Shown here: piece by piece, positions 1 to 10,735 of the stretch
Layout of the letters: the number at the start of each line of letters is the position of its first letter
Position numbering within the stretch: the first letter of the stretch is position 1
Assembly: GCA_032871835.1 (NCBI GenBank)
Contig: CM065295.1
Span: forward strand, 25,616,501 to 25,680,500
DNA: 64,000 nucleotides
Source of the DNA: Dipteronia dyeriana
Lineage: Eukaryota; Streptophyta; Magnoliopsida; Sapindales; Sapindaceae
Reading direction: 5' to 3'
Notes under the pieces: model-generated
Database searches by the model: none
Told to the model about the DNA's origin: nothing
Seen by the model: only the letters and a program-made list of their open reading frames with translations
Made by a program: the position numbers and the translations under genes

Positions 1-345
1 GAGGTGGAGATGGAGGGGGAGGGAGAGCCTGCTGCTCGAACCTTGGTGGTGGGGAAGCCAGCTGCTCGCTAAAAGGTGGCCAAGGAGCCTGCTGCTCGGA
101 CGTCGGTGGAGTCTGCTGCTCCCTAGAAGGTGGCGGGGGAGCCTGCTGCTCGGATGGAGGTGGAGGGGGAGTTTGCTCCTCGCTAGGAGGTGGCAAGGGA
201 GCCTGAGAATCGCTCTGAGCTGGGAGGGGGAGCCTGCAAATGGCTCTTAGTGGGAGGGGGGTTGACTGCTCGCTTAGAGGGGGAGGGGGAGGGGGAGGGG
301 GAGGGGGAGGAGAAGGGGGAGGGGGGGCTTAAGCCCGACTATCCA
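1..345 (-). repeat. Proline-rich coding minisatellite (purine-rich on + strand)
   Basis: Degenerate units of roughly 30 bases built on the + strand theme GCCTGCTGCTCG plus GGAGGTGG are repeated about ten times. The minus strand would encode Pro/Ser/Glu/Gln runs of the type PPPSEQQAPSPPP. The same region in the copy at 32650-32850 has fewer units. From about 280 it collapses into GGGGGA repeats. Confidence 0.7.
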
Positions 346-1283
346 GAAATGCCCCTCCGGTATGTGGATCCTCTGTATGGGTCCCGAAGCCCTGAAGGCC
401 CCCGATCAATGCAAGCAACTCCCTATGTTGTTGCTGTCGATCCTCCTCGCTCTTCCGAAACAAATCGAGCAACTCCCGGTGCTATTGTTGTCCATCCTCC
501 TCACTCTTTCGGAGGGTTTCACGTAACTCCTTCAAATTATGTTCTAAACGGGCCTGAAATCATGCAACTTTGTTAATACGAAAACAATCAACAACTCTTG
601 TTAATAAAAAGAAAACTACCATCTCAACTTACCTCCCCATCAAGTCGAACGCCTGTACGGGAATCCCTTGTAGCGGAACCAGTTCGTGGGGTGGTCAACC
701 AAACCTGCCTCACTCACCGAGGAGACGGCTCAGATTCGCCAGTGTCCATGCCTCTGAAATTTGGACCTGTAGGGTCTGAAGCCTCTGTCTCAGTACACCT
801 CCCACTCTCACCCTCTTCCTCGGGATGAACTGCACTTGTAGTCGGCTCAGGGACAGTAGGAAGGTGAACCTTGTTGTCCTGCATATACAGGCTCCCCCCT
901 CACTTAGGCCTGTAAAGTACGGGGCCACCGCTTCAGCTGCTGTAGGCACGATTTCTGTCCTCACCGACATCTGAAAGCGTAGTTAGATGAATGTCATTGT
1001 TACTTATCGTAAGTAATATAAATTACTTAACAAAAAAAATAAATTACCCTAGCACTAAAAATCTTTTCCAGCTTCTTCCCTCTAGGTTGTTTGGTCAACT
1101 CCCACTTCAACAACCGAGGGGAAATGCTTGTAACCCTTCGAGTCCCGAAAACGAAGCCTAGTTGGGGGATCACCTCAAAAGAAAATATCTGCATCAAAGA
1201 TACGTACAGTTATAATCCAAAAAAAATTTGGATTAAAAATTAAATGTACATGTTGGAAATCAAATTTCTTACCAAAAGCCATT
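1..1283 (-). pseudogene. 5' half of a MULE-associated Ulp1-like protease gene, truncated
   Basis: Read on the minus strand this matches the gene at 31738-32830 exon by exon. A short exon around 1045-1190 ends in a lysine/arginine-rich stretch and resembles the end of DUF1985, a domain often found upstream of plant Ulp1-like peptidases. It is followed by the exon beginning MSVRTEIVPTAAEA (its start codon lies near 970), a coiled-coil exon entered near 553 (ARLEHN.KELRE), and a proline-rich stretch running off the left edge. Intron signals flank the exons (acceptor ending TTTGATGCAG before the first, GTAATT after it). The catalytic part would lie to the left of the window. The minus-strand intron upstream of the first exon still shows a possible GTAAG donor near 1275, just before the sequence changes to Tat tandem repeats. 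Frameshifts relative to the other copy suggest a pseudogene. Family assignment comes from the fuller copy. Confidence 0.6.
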
Positions 1284-2340
1284 GAAGCTCTAGCAAGCCA
1301 TTGAAGCTCGATCTGATCGAGGAGAGCCCAGAGGTTTTCCACTCTTGGTAAGGCCTCCTACATGCCTAAGCAAACCTCTGGAGTAACAGCCTCACTGTAA
1401 GGCTAAGTGGCTCCTCACCTTTTATACAGGGCTTGTCAATGCCCAAGTGAGCCACTGAACTCTCGATTCATTCCAGTAGGGTCCAGAGCCCTCCCTCAGT
1501 TGCTGGGGACTTCTAGGATCCCTAGAATGCATCTGAACCAGTACCTCTGGTGGCTTCGCTCTATGTTTACCGGGCCATTCACCACTCTAGCAAGCCACCG
1601 AAGTCCGATCCGATCAAGGAGCTCTAAGAATTTTCCCACATTTGGTAAGGCCACCTACGTGCCTAAGCAAGCTTCTAGAGTGGTAGCATCGCTACAAGAC
1701 CGGTGGCTTCGCTCTATATGTACCGGGTCATTCATCGCCCTAGCAAGCCACAGAAGCCTGATTCGATCGAGGAGCTCTCAGATGTTTCCCACATTTGGTA
1801 AGGCCACCTACGTGCCTAAGCAAGCTTTTAGAGCGGCAGCATCGCTACAAGACAGGTGGCTTCGCTCTATATGTACCGGGTCATTCATCGCCCTAGCAAG
1901 CCACCGAAGCCCGATCTGATCGATGAGAGCCCAGAGGTTTCCCACTCTTGGTTAGGCCTCCTACATGCCTAAACTAACCTCTGGAGCAGCAGCCTCACTG
2001 TAAGGCCAAGTGGCTCTTCACTTTTTATACATGGCCGGTCAACGCCCAATTGAGCCACTAAGCTCCTGTTTCGTTCCAGCATGGTCCAGAGTTTTCTCTC
2101 AGTCGTTGGGGGCTTATTGAAATCCCAAGTACGCCTCTGGACTGGTACCAGACAGGTTGCCCATCTCCATTGATATAGGGTCATCCATTGCACAAGTGAG
2201 TCACCACTCATCCTGGAGGGGTCTAAAGTCTTCTCTCCGTCGTAGGAAACTTCTATAATCCCGAGCATGTCTCCAGACAGTTACTAGGCCGGTGTCTCCT
2301 CTCCACTTGTATGGGGCCATTTATCGCCCTAGCGAGCTAC
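1284..2340. repeat. About 152-bp degenerate tandem repeat, roughly seven units
   Basis: The landmark GTAAGGCC.CCTAC.TGCCTAA recurs at 1348, 1645, 1798 and 1950, giving spacings of 297 (two units), 153 and 152. Each unit also contains GGTGGCTTCGCTCTAT and CTAGCAAGCCAC. Units are more diverged at both ends, and related fragments reappear at 2980-3060. Confidence 0.75.
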
Positions 2341-3480
2341 CTTGGTCCCGAGCTACCTCTTTGGGCTAGCTTCCACCACCTTGGTTGGATCAACTTTAGT
2401 CGGCCTTGACCTTCATCTCCTTAGTTGGATCAATCGAGATCTCTTCTACCTCTCTTACCTCTCCTACCTTGGTAACTCCAATCTGGACCTCTACTTTGAC
2501 AGATTCAGATAGAGAGGTAGGCAGACTTGAAGCCCCCCATGCATCTACAGTAGCAGAGGACTTCAAGGTAGTTCCTACCTCAACACGACTAGACATGAAA
2601 GTAGAAATGGGAACCAAGTCCTTCTCATCATCTGTGCATCCATCATCTCAATAATTTTCAGCTTCAGTCAAAGCGGACCCGGGTAACTCTCAACTTTCTC
2701 TGTGATCTATTCAAGGTATCCATCCTCCAATGATGATCAGGTCAGAGAGAATAAGAGCTCGAGCTGCATAGCAAGCAACACAGAAGCGTCCTTCAGTAAA
2801 TGAAGCACCCACCTTGGCTCCTAAGGTAGCCACGCTACCATGCAGAGTTTAAACCACTCCCTTCATGTGGTCGTGGGTTGAAGAAGTAACCATCCTCCTT
2901 GGCTGGCATGAGGTCGACCTTAGCAAATACCAGCTTGCTCACGGAGATTATCATATCAATGGCTCCTCTCCATTTGTACTGGGCCTTCCAATTCCTTGTG
3001 AGCCATCGAGGTCTCGATCCGTTCAGGGAGCACCCAAAGGTCCTGATTCAATCACAGTGGGGTCTCAAGCTCGATTACGATTGTCAAAGATTCTTATCTA
3101 CCCCAAGTGAACTTCCAAACCATTTACATAACTTGGGGATTAAAAGCTCAATATTTTCTCAGTACTCCAGTGTGAGGAGTGATGGTCTTAGCATCATCTC
3201 AAGAGATTCTACTCGTTAAAGAACTCCTAGAGCGAGACTGGTTATCAACTGATACCACCATGCATTGATACAACTTCGTATTAGCTTGTCATGAGTTTGC
3301 ATCTCTTTCAATTTTGGTATCCGTAGTAGATCTCATGTGATCACCATCACCAGGAGAGCTACACCGCACTTCTAATGCCCTGGACCGGATTAAATCCCTC
3401 CAGGAGGATCGCCATCACCAGGAGAGCTCCATAGCCCTCATAATGCCTCAGACTGGATAAATCCCTCCAGGAGGAACGCC
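2341..3480. other. Tat-B spacer between arrays, no confident gene
   Basis: Both strands are open at 2396-2654. The minus-strand reading (Val/Glu/Ser-rich, 73 residues) could be a tail of the antisense ORF that Tat elements carry, but no domain is recognisable. Diverged pieces of the 152-bp unit occur around 2980-3100. At 3340-3480 two short direct repeats (CATCACCAGGAGAGCT and CTCCAGGAGGA) lead into the 99-bp array. Confidence 0.4.
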
Positions 3481-3489
3481 ATGGTATTT

Positions 3490-4255
3490 CGACAATTATA
3501 GCCTCAAGACCAGGGGTAAGTCAGGGAAGCCCCCTCGCTACTCCTAATGCCTCGGCCGGGCACCACCCCCCTCCAAGAAAGGTCTGAGTGTAAGAACATA
3601 GTTGCCTTCCAGATCTCGAGACCAGGAAATATCTAGATAGCGCTCATGATGCCTTGGTCGGGCTACCACCCCCAAGAAGAATCTAAGTGTAAGAGCATAG
3701 TTGCCATCCAGATCTCGAGACCAGGAAATAGCTAGATAGCACTCCTGATGCCTTGGTCGGGCTACCACCTCCAAGAAGAATCTGAGTGTAAGAGCATAGT
3801 TGCCATCCAGATCTCGAGACCAGGAAATAGCTAAATAGCGCTCCTGATGCCTTGGTCAGGCTACCACCCCCAAGAAGAATCTGAGTGTAAGAGCATAGTT
3901 GCCATCCAGATCACGATACCAAGATATAGCTAGATAGCGCTCCTGATGCCTTAATCGGGGTACGACCCCCAAGAAGAATCCGAGTGTAAGAGCATAGTTG
4001 CCATCCAGATCAATATACCAGGATATAGTTAGATAACGCTCTTGATGCCTTGGTCGGGCTACGACCCCTAAGAAGGATCTGAGTGTAAGAGCATAGTTGT
4101 CATCCAGATCAATATACGAGGATATAGCTAGATAGCGCTCATGATGCCTTGGTCGGGTTACGATCCGAGTGTAAGAGCATAGTTGCCATCCAGGTCAAAA
4201 TACCAGGATATAGCTAGATAGCGCTTCTGATGCCTTGGTCAGGCCAACCTCGCTA
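3490..4255. repeat. 99-bp tandem repeat, seven units
   Basis: The landmark GAGTGTAAGAGCATAGTTG starts at 3586, 3685 (AAGTGT variant), 3784, 3883, 3982, 4081 and 4167. Spacing is exactly 99 bases five times; the last interval is 86, from a 13-base loss. The lead-in, with AAGCCCCCTCGCTA and CCTCGGCCGGGCA, is also found before the matching array at 58849. Such arrays sit in the 3' UTR of Tat elements and can seed satellite DNA. Confidence 0.9.
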
Positions 4256-4536
4256 GGAAGGATCTAGATGGCATGGATGCCTACTAAGATCATTTAGCCA
4301 GCTCATCTAAGTACCACGATTCCTGGAAAAGAAACTCTAGGTACCCATATTAACCGTAGAAGCTTTATCCGACATGATCGAGCAACACACTCATTTATTT
4401 TGCAGGAATGAATAGTACCCCGGTCCGCTAAGCCAAGCACTGAGAGCGATTCTGATTACAAGTAAGAAGCGACAAGCAAAATTCTTCATGTAGTACAAGA
4501 TTCAGACTCCAACCCTAAATACTTACTGGTGTTCAA

Positions 4537-4551
4537 GTCAGAGGGGACTTC
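4537..4551 (+). other. Polypurine tract of Tat-B
   Basis: The purine run CAGAGGGGACTTC directly precedes the LTR start TGTTAATAGC. This is the usual plus-strand priming position. Confidence 0.55.
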
Positions 4552-5489
4552 TGTTAATAGCAAAATTTGGCTAGGGACCAAAGAAGAATTTTCCACTTCC
4601 CAGCCTTCCTGCAAGGGTCCGAATTCGGGTTTATATGACGGGGTATCATGGTCCCCGAGGTCGACATACTACGCGATCTTACAAGAGCAAGGCGAGGCCT
4701 CCCATACCATCTGAGCATCTCGCACGTGTCCAGGCTTACTAAATAAAGCCCGACGAGACTGCGTCAAGCTCCTTATACCAGGATAAAGCCCGAAACTAGG
4801 TAGACGTGAAAGGACCTGGGTTCCCCGAAATCAAGGTATCTCGTGACACTCTCCTAGAGCTTACTACTATCTCTATTTTCACTAGGAGACCTTCAAGGAG
4901 CCGAATTTGTCTTGCAAAGGCACTCCTGCCTCGTCGAGGTATAATCTCGACCTGTCCGAGCATAAAAAGCCCGTAAAGCCCCATCGTCACCAAAAGCGTC
5001 AAGATCCACTGTAGATTCTAGTATGGTTAAATCAAGTAGCAAGAGTAGTACTCGAGCGTACCTCTCCACCCTTCCAGAAGCGAGCCAAGGTCGCCTGTTT
5101 ATGGCAAACACCTTATTAGGGCCTGCTAGCCAAGCCCGCTACCCCGCTACCCCGCTAAGAAGCCTGCATAATTAGGTCAAGCTCCAGGATAAAGCTCGGC
5201 GTAGCTTAACCAAGCTCCCAACTACAAGGTTGGAACCCAATGGGATATTTCGCCTCTAAAATGGTTAGCACAAGCTCCATAGGAAGACCAGCATCTAGCT
5301 CCATAATAATCGAGAGGTTCCCGGGGGATGCCGCCAGTGTACTGGATCCTAGGGTACCTCGCGTTCAAGGAATATCAAATGTCACCTCATATAACCTCAA
5401 TGATATACCTCTCCAAAGTGACATGCAGAACTAGAGCTCTCCTCTCGGCATAGTAGGAAGAGAGGGTTAACTTTTATGACATTTAAAAA

Positions 5490-5585
5490 ACCATTAATGA
5501 GGTCAATCATATTAATGGAGGTAGTCAACCCTATTAATGAGGTCAAATATATTAATAGAGGCAGTCAACCTAATTAATGACATGA
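5490..5585. repeat. AT-rich 40-bp repeat in the Tat-B LTR
   Basis: ATTAATGAGGTCAA followed by ATATTAAT.GAGG.AGTCAACC starts at 5493 and again at 5533, a 40-base period. A third, decayed unit follows with ATTAATGACATGATCAA. Confidence 0.6.
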
Positions 5586-6669
5586 TCAACACCATTAATA
5601 AGAGAATATTCAACTCTTTAATGGCCATCATTAGTGAAAGAGTCCAAAAAGGAAACAAATACATTTTCCTCCAAGATATCCTCCACAACCGATTATTAAG
5701 GGTCAATTATAACAGAAAATCCTGCTTATCAGGGAGAGAAGAGTTCGAGGAGGAAACAAACACATCCTTTCCGAGATATTTGCCACGATCCGATCAACTA
5801 CATTAAAGAAAGAATCGTACTCAATAAGAAGAGGAAGATTGAAGAATCCTGGACTTGCACGCCAAGGTAGTCACCATTTATAAATATGCCTGTAAAAGGC
5901 ATAGAAGGGGGCTCCAATGAATGACAGAAGACAGGCATGCTTCATTTAAAGATCTCTCGACATCATCAATGTATGTATTACCTTTACCTAGAATATAACG
6001 GTATCGGTCTACATTAGACCACCATAGTAAGCTCTCCGGAGCAACTACGTTGTATTACTTCACCATTCTTGTAAGCTCCCTGGAGCATTCTCTGATATAT
6101 ACATAAGGAAAGGTATTCCTCCTTCCTCCGGATACTGCCTTGGGATTTTCCAGCATGTGATCATTCGTGATGTTTTTTCCCCCTTGGTCAGTCCATCTCC
6201 CTCTAAAAAAAACTTGTGTATTTCCTATTATCTACTGTGTTACACATGTGTGCATGCGGGCTAGGAACCGACCTCATTAGTCTTATCTCTCTAATCTTTC
6301 TTACATGAGATCGGGAAACAACAATGAATACCTAAGGAAACGAAGCTAGATTCCTACCCCGCTGGACCTAGCGCTCTTATCCTCTCATCTATACGCCAAA
6401 GTCACACGTCAAGATGAGGAGAAACCACCCAGACCAGCTTGAAGGAAGTCGATGAGCTATCCCGCATCATCTCTGTGGCAGAAATCGAGCTCTCCGACAC
6501 TGGAGCTAGATAAGCCCCCGTCCTTACTTGCTATCTAGATCGGGGAATTACAGAAAGGAATCGGGCTCCAGAACTGGGCTCCGGGTACCATGACGGGCTC
6601 CGACCCCGACAGAGGACCAGGACCAGAACCAAGATCAACCCCTTCATACCAGTAAACAAACCTCGAGCT

Positions 6670-6890
6670 CCCTCGTTTCCTACCTACCACAAAGCTCGAC
6701 GGAAAGGATGACTCCTCTCCTACCTACTACGAAGCCTGGCAGGTGAGATGACTCCTCTCCTACCTACTACGAAGCTCGACGGAAAAGATGACTCGTCTCC
6801 TACCTATTACGAATCCCGGCTGGTGGGATGATTCCTCGCCTACCTATCGCGAAGCCCGACGAGTGGGATGACTCCTCTCCTACCTACCAC
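6670..6890. repeat. Exact 40-bp period tandem repeat in the Tat-B LTR
   Basis: GATGACTCCTCTCCTACCTA recurs with its GATG at 6707, 6747, 6787, 6827 and 6867. The spacing is always 40 bases, with GAAGC(C/T)CG.C between units. It was not seen in the other Tat LTRs of this window. Confidence 0.85.
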
Positions 6891-7018
6891 TCCATACTCA
6901 ATATTCATACAAGATCAGGTCAAGTATCAACGGTACCGACCCCGACCACCACTTTCACGGTAGTGGTCTCGAGGGCGTTAATGGGGATTTCTCATCCTAA
7001 ACAAATTTCCCGTTAACA

Positions 7019-7551
7019 ATGTTAATTATGAATAATGCTCGAGTTATATGTAATCCTCAGTATAACTCCGAAGAGTTAAATATATTTGAAGAGACAAAAA
7101 CCTTTTTTGAAAATGTACAAAGTAATAAAATGTGATATCCCACTCTGAGACTTATAAATTAAAGAGATCTCAATTGCCCATACAAATACAAGTATACTAG
7201 AAGTACATAAATATTACAATTCCCCACTATAAAATTTTAAAGTAGCCCTTGAAGAGGCATATATATATATTGTAAACAGAAATTGAGATATTCCATAGTG
7301 TTTCGCTACATATTATGAATCGATGAGGATCTTGAACCATAAATTGTGGATGAATGTCGACATAATACTTTCGTCCAAATGACATAACTATATTCAAGGA
7401 CATGTAATGTAGACGCTTGAAGAGGTCGAACGTTTTTGTACGAAAATTAAGATAACAAGATATAACTTATATCTCAAAACGAAGGGTTTACTATAGAAAT
7501 CTAGTATTGATCATATGCAAATATTTTGTTACATAACTAATATATATATAT
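7019..7551 (+). pseudogene. Ty1/copia pol fragment (front of the RT domain), left half of a split element
   Basis: Around 7320-7480 the decayed text parallels the copia linker and RT start also seen at 47440-47640: a GATGAGGATCTTGAACC segment, then TGTGGATGAATGTCGACA, then a GTACGAAAA segment corresponding to the VFIRKRNEKNE region. No open frame survives. The continuation (IPEGFKMPEAYN) lies at 19290, on the far side of Tat-A, so this element was split by that insertion. It abuts the Tat-B LTR at 7018. Confidence 0.55.
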
Positions 7552-8424
7552 TCTCATATGTGAATTTTATCATACGTACACGTCATCAACAAAGAGGATA
7601 AATTACCAGGTGGACATCTGAATAGGCATCAACGAAGAAGAGAAAACCCGAGTAAGCAGATGTTGAACAAAACCTACTCATGGTCAATCAACGTTATATA
7701 CTACTCGGGATCAGTTAATGACACTCGGGGCTAGCTAAATGATGTTTTCACTCGAGATCAAATGACGTTACTCGGGACCAGCGGGTATTGTCCTTACTCG
7801 AGACAAACATGAAGAAAACTGAATAAAAGCCCAGTGCATAGCTCACGTGGATCAAGTCATTAAAATGCACGAAGATATCTATATCAAAAAAGAATCCTAA
7901 TAAGAACATAATATTAAACAAGAAATGTTCTCAATCAGGCAACAACTTTATTTCTTCAAAGCGACTACGTTCTTATAAGGAAATAAGTCCTAATTGGACA
8001 ATATTATTAGAGTCCCATTCGATCTCAATACAAGACTCTGAAACAGGAAAGAAGACAATCAGATTTAAGCAAGTAAATAATCATAATTAAATACAAATAT
8101 CTTCTATTACATGTACAAAGCATATTAGGGTTCTATAAACATATAAATAGACCCATAATCTTGCCCAAAGAAAGATATACAGCAATCATAGAAAAATACA
8201 GAGAGGAAAAAAAAAGAGATCGAGAGCTTGTAATACTATAATTTCATAGTGGATTTTGGCTTGGTTGATCATTCAACCACCCGTGGACGTTTCTTCGGTC
8301 ATCAAAGTTTTACCACGTAAAAAATTCGCGTCTATTTATTTTCTCCTTCTCTTTCTCTTTGAAATCACAGCTGAAATCCAATCCTTGTTGGCTTTTCTCA
8401 TACCTCCAGAAATCAACATCAACA
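7552..8424 (+). repeat. 5' LTR of Tat-A
   Basis: It matches 18359-19228 from TCATATGTGAATTTTATCAT to GAAATCAACATCAACA. The first dinucleotide is TC where the 3' LTR has the expected TG. Differences to the 3' LTR are several per cent by eye and rich in G/A and C/T changes, as expected for an old methylated element. A TATAAATAGACCC element near 8143 is a plausible LTR promoter, about 280 bp before the LTR end. Confidence 0.93.
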
Positions 8425-8426
8425 AT

Positions 8427-8455
8427 TGGCGTTAGAAGGAGGGGTTTGAACCTCC
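8427..8455 (+). other. Primer-binding site of Tat-A, extended tRNA-Leu-like match
   Basis: Two bases after the LTR comes TGGCGTTAGAAGG, followed by GGGTTTGAACC. The first part resembles the complement of the 3' end of plant tRNA-Leu (…TTCTGACACCA). The second resembles the complement of a T-arm, so the match may go well beyond the usual 18 bases. The tRNA identity is from memory and not checked. Confidence 0.6.
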
Positions 8456-8471
8456 AATTTAATTAAAAGCA

Positions 8472-10085
8472 ATGGCAGGAAGCAAAAGCAGTTTCGGGGA
8501 TGTCTAAAAATCTCTAGATAACTTCTGTGTTAGCAGCAGCTCGCGAGATCTCGCTGTAACCACGGAGAACCAACCTACATTTCTGGCAGGAATCCAGCAT
8601 GTTCCTTCAACCAGTGAAGACCTGACACAACGTTTTTGAGAGGCGTTGCAACAATTGGTGTCAAACGCTGAAAAGGAAGGAGTTGATCTAATGGCTGCAG
8701 AGGCGCAAACTTCTAACCTCCCACCTGTGAGGCTTCGTTCCATCGTGGTAGGGCCAGAACTAAATACACCGGAAGCCGAAAGAAACTCTGTTCCAATCAA
8801 TCAGGCTGGGCATGAAACTCTTGAAGAGGAATGACCACGCTAGAAGCAGAACCAGGATCAGACAACCCATGCTAGACACCGTAAACATGACCGGCACAGG
8901 GATCGATCGTCATCAGAAGATCGGGATCTGTACAATCGCAAGCATCATCATGGAATCATACGTGAAACCCGGTATCAAAGTGAAGAACCAGAAAGAGGAA
9001 TGACAATCACCCAATGGTTAAACCATCAGGGAAGTCCAGTGGGAGACAGAGACATTGTAATCCAGAGCCTAACTCGAGAAGTCGAGAATAATAGGCGTCA
9101 AATGGACACACTGGTCAGATGTTATAGGTATAACGATTTATCTTATGATGATTCTGACAGTCCATTCACCAGGGAAATCTTATGGATCCCATTCCCAGAA
9201 AGGTTCAGGATGCAGCACGTGGAGCAGTTCAAGAAAGACACAGACCTTAAAGAACTTGTCAGACGCTATAAAAGTGCTATGGCCCAGTATGCCCATAACG
9301 ATCCCTTACTATGCCTTCATTTTCCACAAACTCTAGGAGACATGGCTCAAGATGGTTCGGGAGATTTCCCTAACAAGCATCAGAAGTTTCAGTGAATTGA
9401 GCAGCAGTTTTTCAAGGCAATTTCTGAGCAATGTTCACAGGAAAAAATCAATGGCTCACCTTTCTCAAATAAAACAAGGGAAAGATGAGTCACTGAAGAA
9501 ATACCTGGGAAGGTTTTTCCAAGCAGTATCAGAAATCGGCAGTGCAAATGATGAAGCAATAATTGTTGCATTCATCAACAACCTACAGAATGGACGGTTG
9601 TCTTTTGACTTAAGAAGAGCCCGTCTGACCAGATATGCAGATATGATGGACATGGTAGGAGGATATGCACTAGCCGAGGAAGAAGAGTTAGCCACAGGAG
9701 GATGCTACATACATGGAGGAAAACCTGAAAAGGATGCTGAGTCCAAGGTGCAAAACCAAAAGGGGAATCAGAAAGGAAACAGTAAAGAAAAAAGCAAGGA
9801 CGAGGGAAACAAGTGTAATGCTGAACAGACCACGGAGAAATACCAAGGTAGATACACCAACTACACCCCTCTTCAGAAAAAGCAGGAGGAAATCCTAGCC
9901 ATTCTGGAAGCAAAGAATATGGTACAAGAACCACGGCGACAGTCTCAGTTCGCCCGGTGAGATACGACCAAATACTGTAGATTCCATAAAAAAAACCGGT
10001 CATGAGACATCCAAGTGTTACCAACTCAGAGATTACATAGAAACCCTTATTTGGGAAGGACATCTACAGGATGTAATCTTGAAAA
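8472..10085 (+). pseudogene. gag: gag of Tat-A
   Basis: The reading starts at ATG 8472 (MAGSKSSFGDV) but meets stops early and shifts frame several times. Recognisable parts are the SPFTREILWIPFPERF segment near 9160, which is typical of Tat gag. The Retrotrans_gag core follows at 9352-9960, with LSQIKQGKDESLKKYLGRF, then a lysine-rich tail. Near 9975-10070 there is a decayed zinc-knuckle-like segment followed by LRDYIETLIWEGH-type sequence. Gag would form the virus-like particle in the cytoplasm. Its order just after the PBS and before protease fits the family. Confidence 0.8.
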
Positions 10086-10375
10086 GGGATGAGAAATCAG
10101 AAACAAAGAAAGAGATCACGGTCGATCACAGCTCTGGTCGAAATCAAAGAGTCAGTCCAGAGGCCAATCAAGTAATACATACAATCTTTGGAGGACCATC
10201 CACTGGGAGAAGTAATTGAGAACTAACATAGGAAATCAGAGAAGCAGTAGAAGCAAGACATAGCTTTGACGTGAACTCGATAGAGCCAGACCCAAAAAGG
10301 GTAAAGGAAGGATGAGACCTAATAATATTCACAGAAGCAGACTCACATGGCATCGATGTTCGGCCAAATGACGCT

Positions 10376-10735
10376 TTGGTCATAAGTGCCCGGATTGGTC
10401 ACCGAGAAGTTAGAAGAATCTTGATAGATAATGGAAGTTCGGTAAACATTCTCAATGTAGCAGTTTATGATCAACTCAGGTTGGACCGAAAGGATCTACA
10501 ACCTTTCCACACCCCACTCAGAGGATTCAGAGGAATTGAGGTCAGGTCACTCGGGACAGTAAAACTACCTGTGAAGATCGGAGTGGCACCTTGTCAGAGA
10601 ACTGTATTGCTCGACTTCGTGGTAGTAAACTTTGACCATTGGTCGTATAATACATTGTTGGGTTGGCCATTCTTAAATAAAACTAAGGCCGTAACAGCCA
10701 CTTATGCCTTAATGATCAAATTCCCGACCGAATAG
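10376..10735 (+). pseudogene. Aspartic protease domain of Tat-A
   Basis: The 119-residue reading contains the active-site motif ILIDNGSSVNIL, with Asp then Asn-Gly-Ser, a variant common in Tat proteases. A hydrophobic flap region follows, and then the family-typical YNTLLGWPFLNKTKAV segment. It would cleave the Gag-Pol polyprotein. It ends at a stop (10735), with RT about 420 bases downstream, in a decayed linker containing further stops. This piece is itself open. Confidence 0.8.

Larger units (their letters stand above)
1284..4551 (+). mobile_element. Tat-B: 3' internal remnant of a Tat-type Ty3/gypsy element
   Basis: This stretch holds no recognisable gag-pol. It carries tandem arrays, a polypurine tract and then an LTR. 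The 99-bp array at 3490-4255 is closely related to the one that follows the integrase of the Tat element at 58740-59140, which ties this stretch to that family. Tat elements are known for long, tandem-repeat-rich 3' untranslated regions. The left end abuts the MULE gene copy near 1283, so the upstream pol is either displaced or lost. Confidence 0.6.
4552..7018 (+). repeat. 3' LTR of Tat-B (2467 bp)
   Basis: It starts TGTTAATAGCAAAATTTGG and ends TTTCCCGTTAACA, with matching TGTTAA/TTAACA termini. The first and last 60-100 bases match the Tat LTR beginning at 51333 and the inverted one ending at 50984. Shared features include CTAGGG..CCAAAG near the start and GGTCTCGAGGG...ATTTCTCAT near the end. 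It is about 1.1 kb longer than those LTRs, partly from internal 40-bp repeats. After it, the copia fragment begins at 7019. The matching 5' LTR is outside the window, so the target duplication cannot be tested. Confidence 0.75.

Noticed and set aside
190..576. + strand 128-residue frame with Gly/Glu repeats
   Set aside because: It is the antisense of the proline-rich and coiled-coil exons of the protease gene copy, and its repeats come from the minisatellite.
1407..1919. + strand 170-residue frame with internal repeats
   Set aside because: The frame is an effect of the 152-bp tandem array; its repeated residues follow the DNA unit, and neighbouring units break the frame.
3544..3774. - strand frame with repeated residues
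   Set aside because: It lies wholly in the 99-bp array. 99 is divisible by three, so an open frame repeats by chance.
9575..10063. - strand 162-residue frame rich in Phe/Leu/Cys
   Set aside because: It is antisense to Tat-A gag, which has clear domain matches; hydrophobic composition is what antisense of Lys/Glu-rich coding gives.
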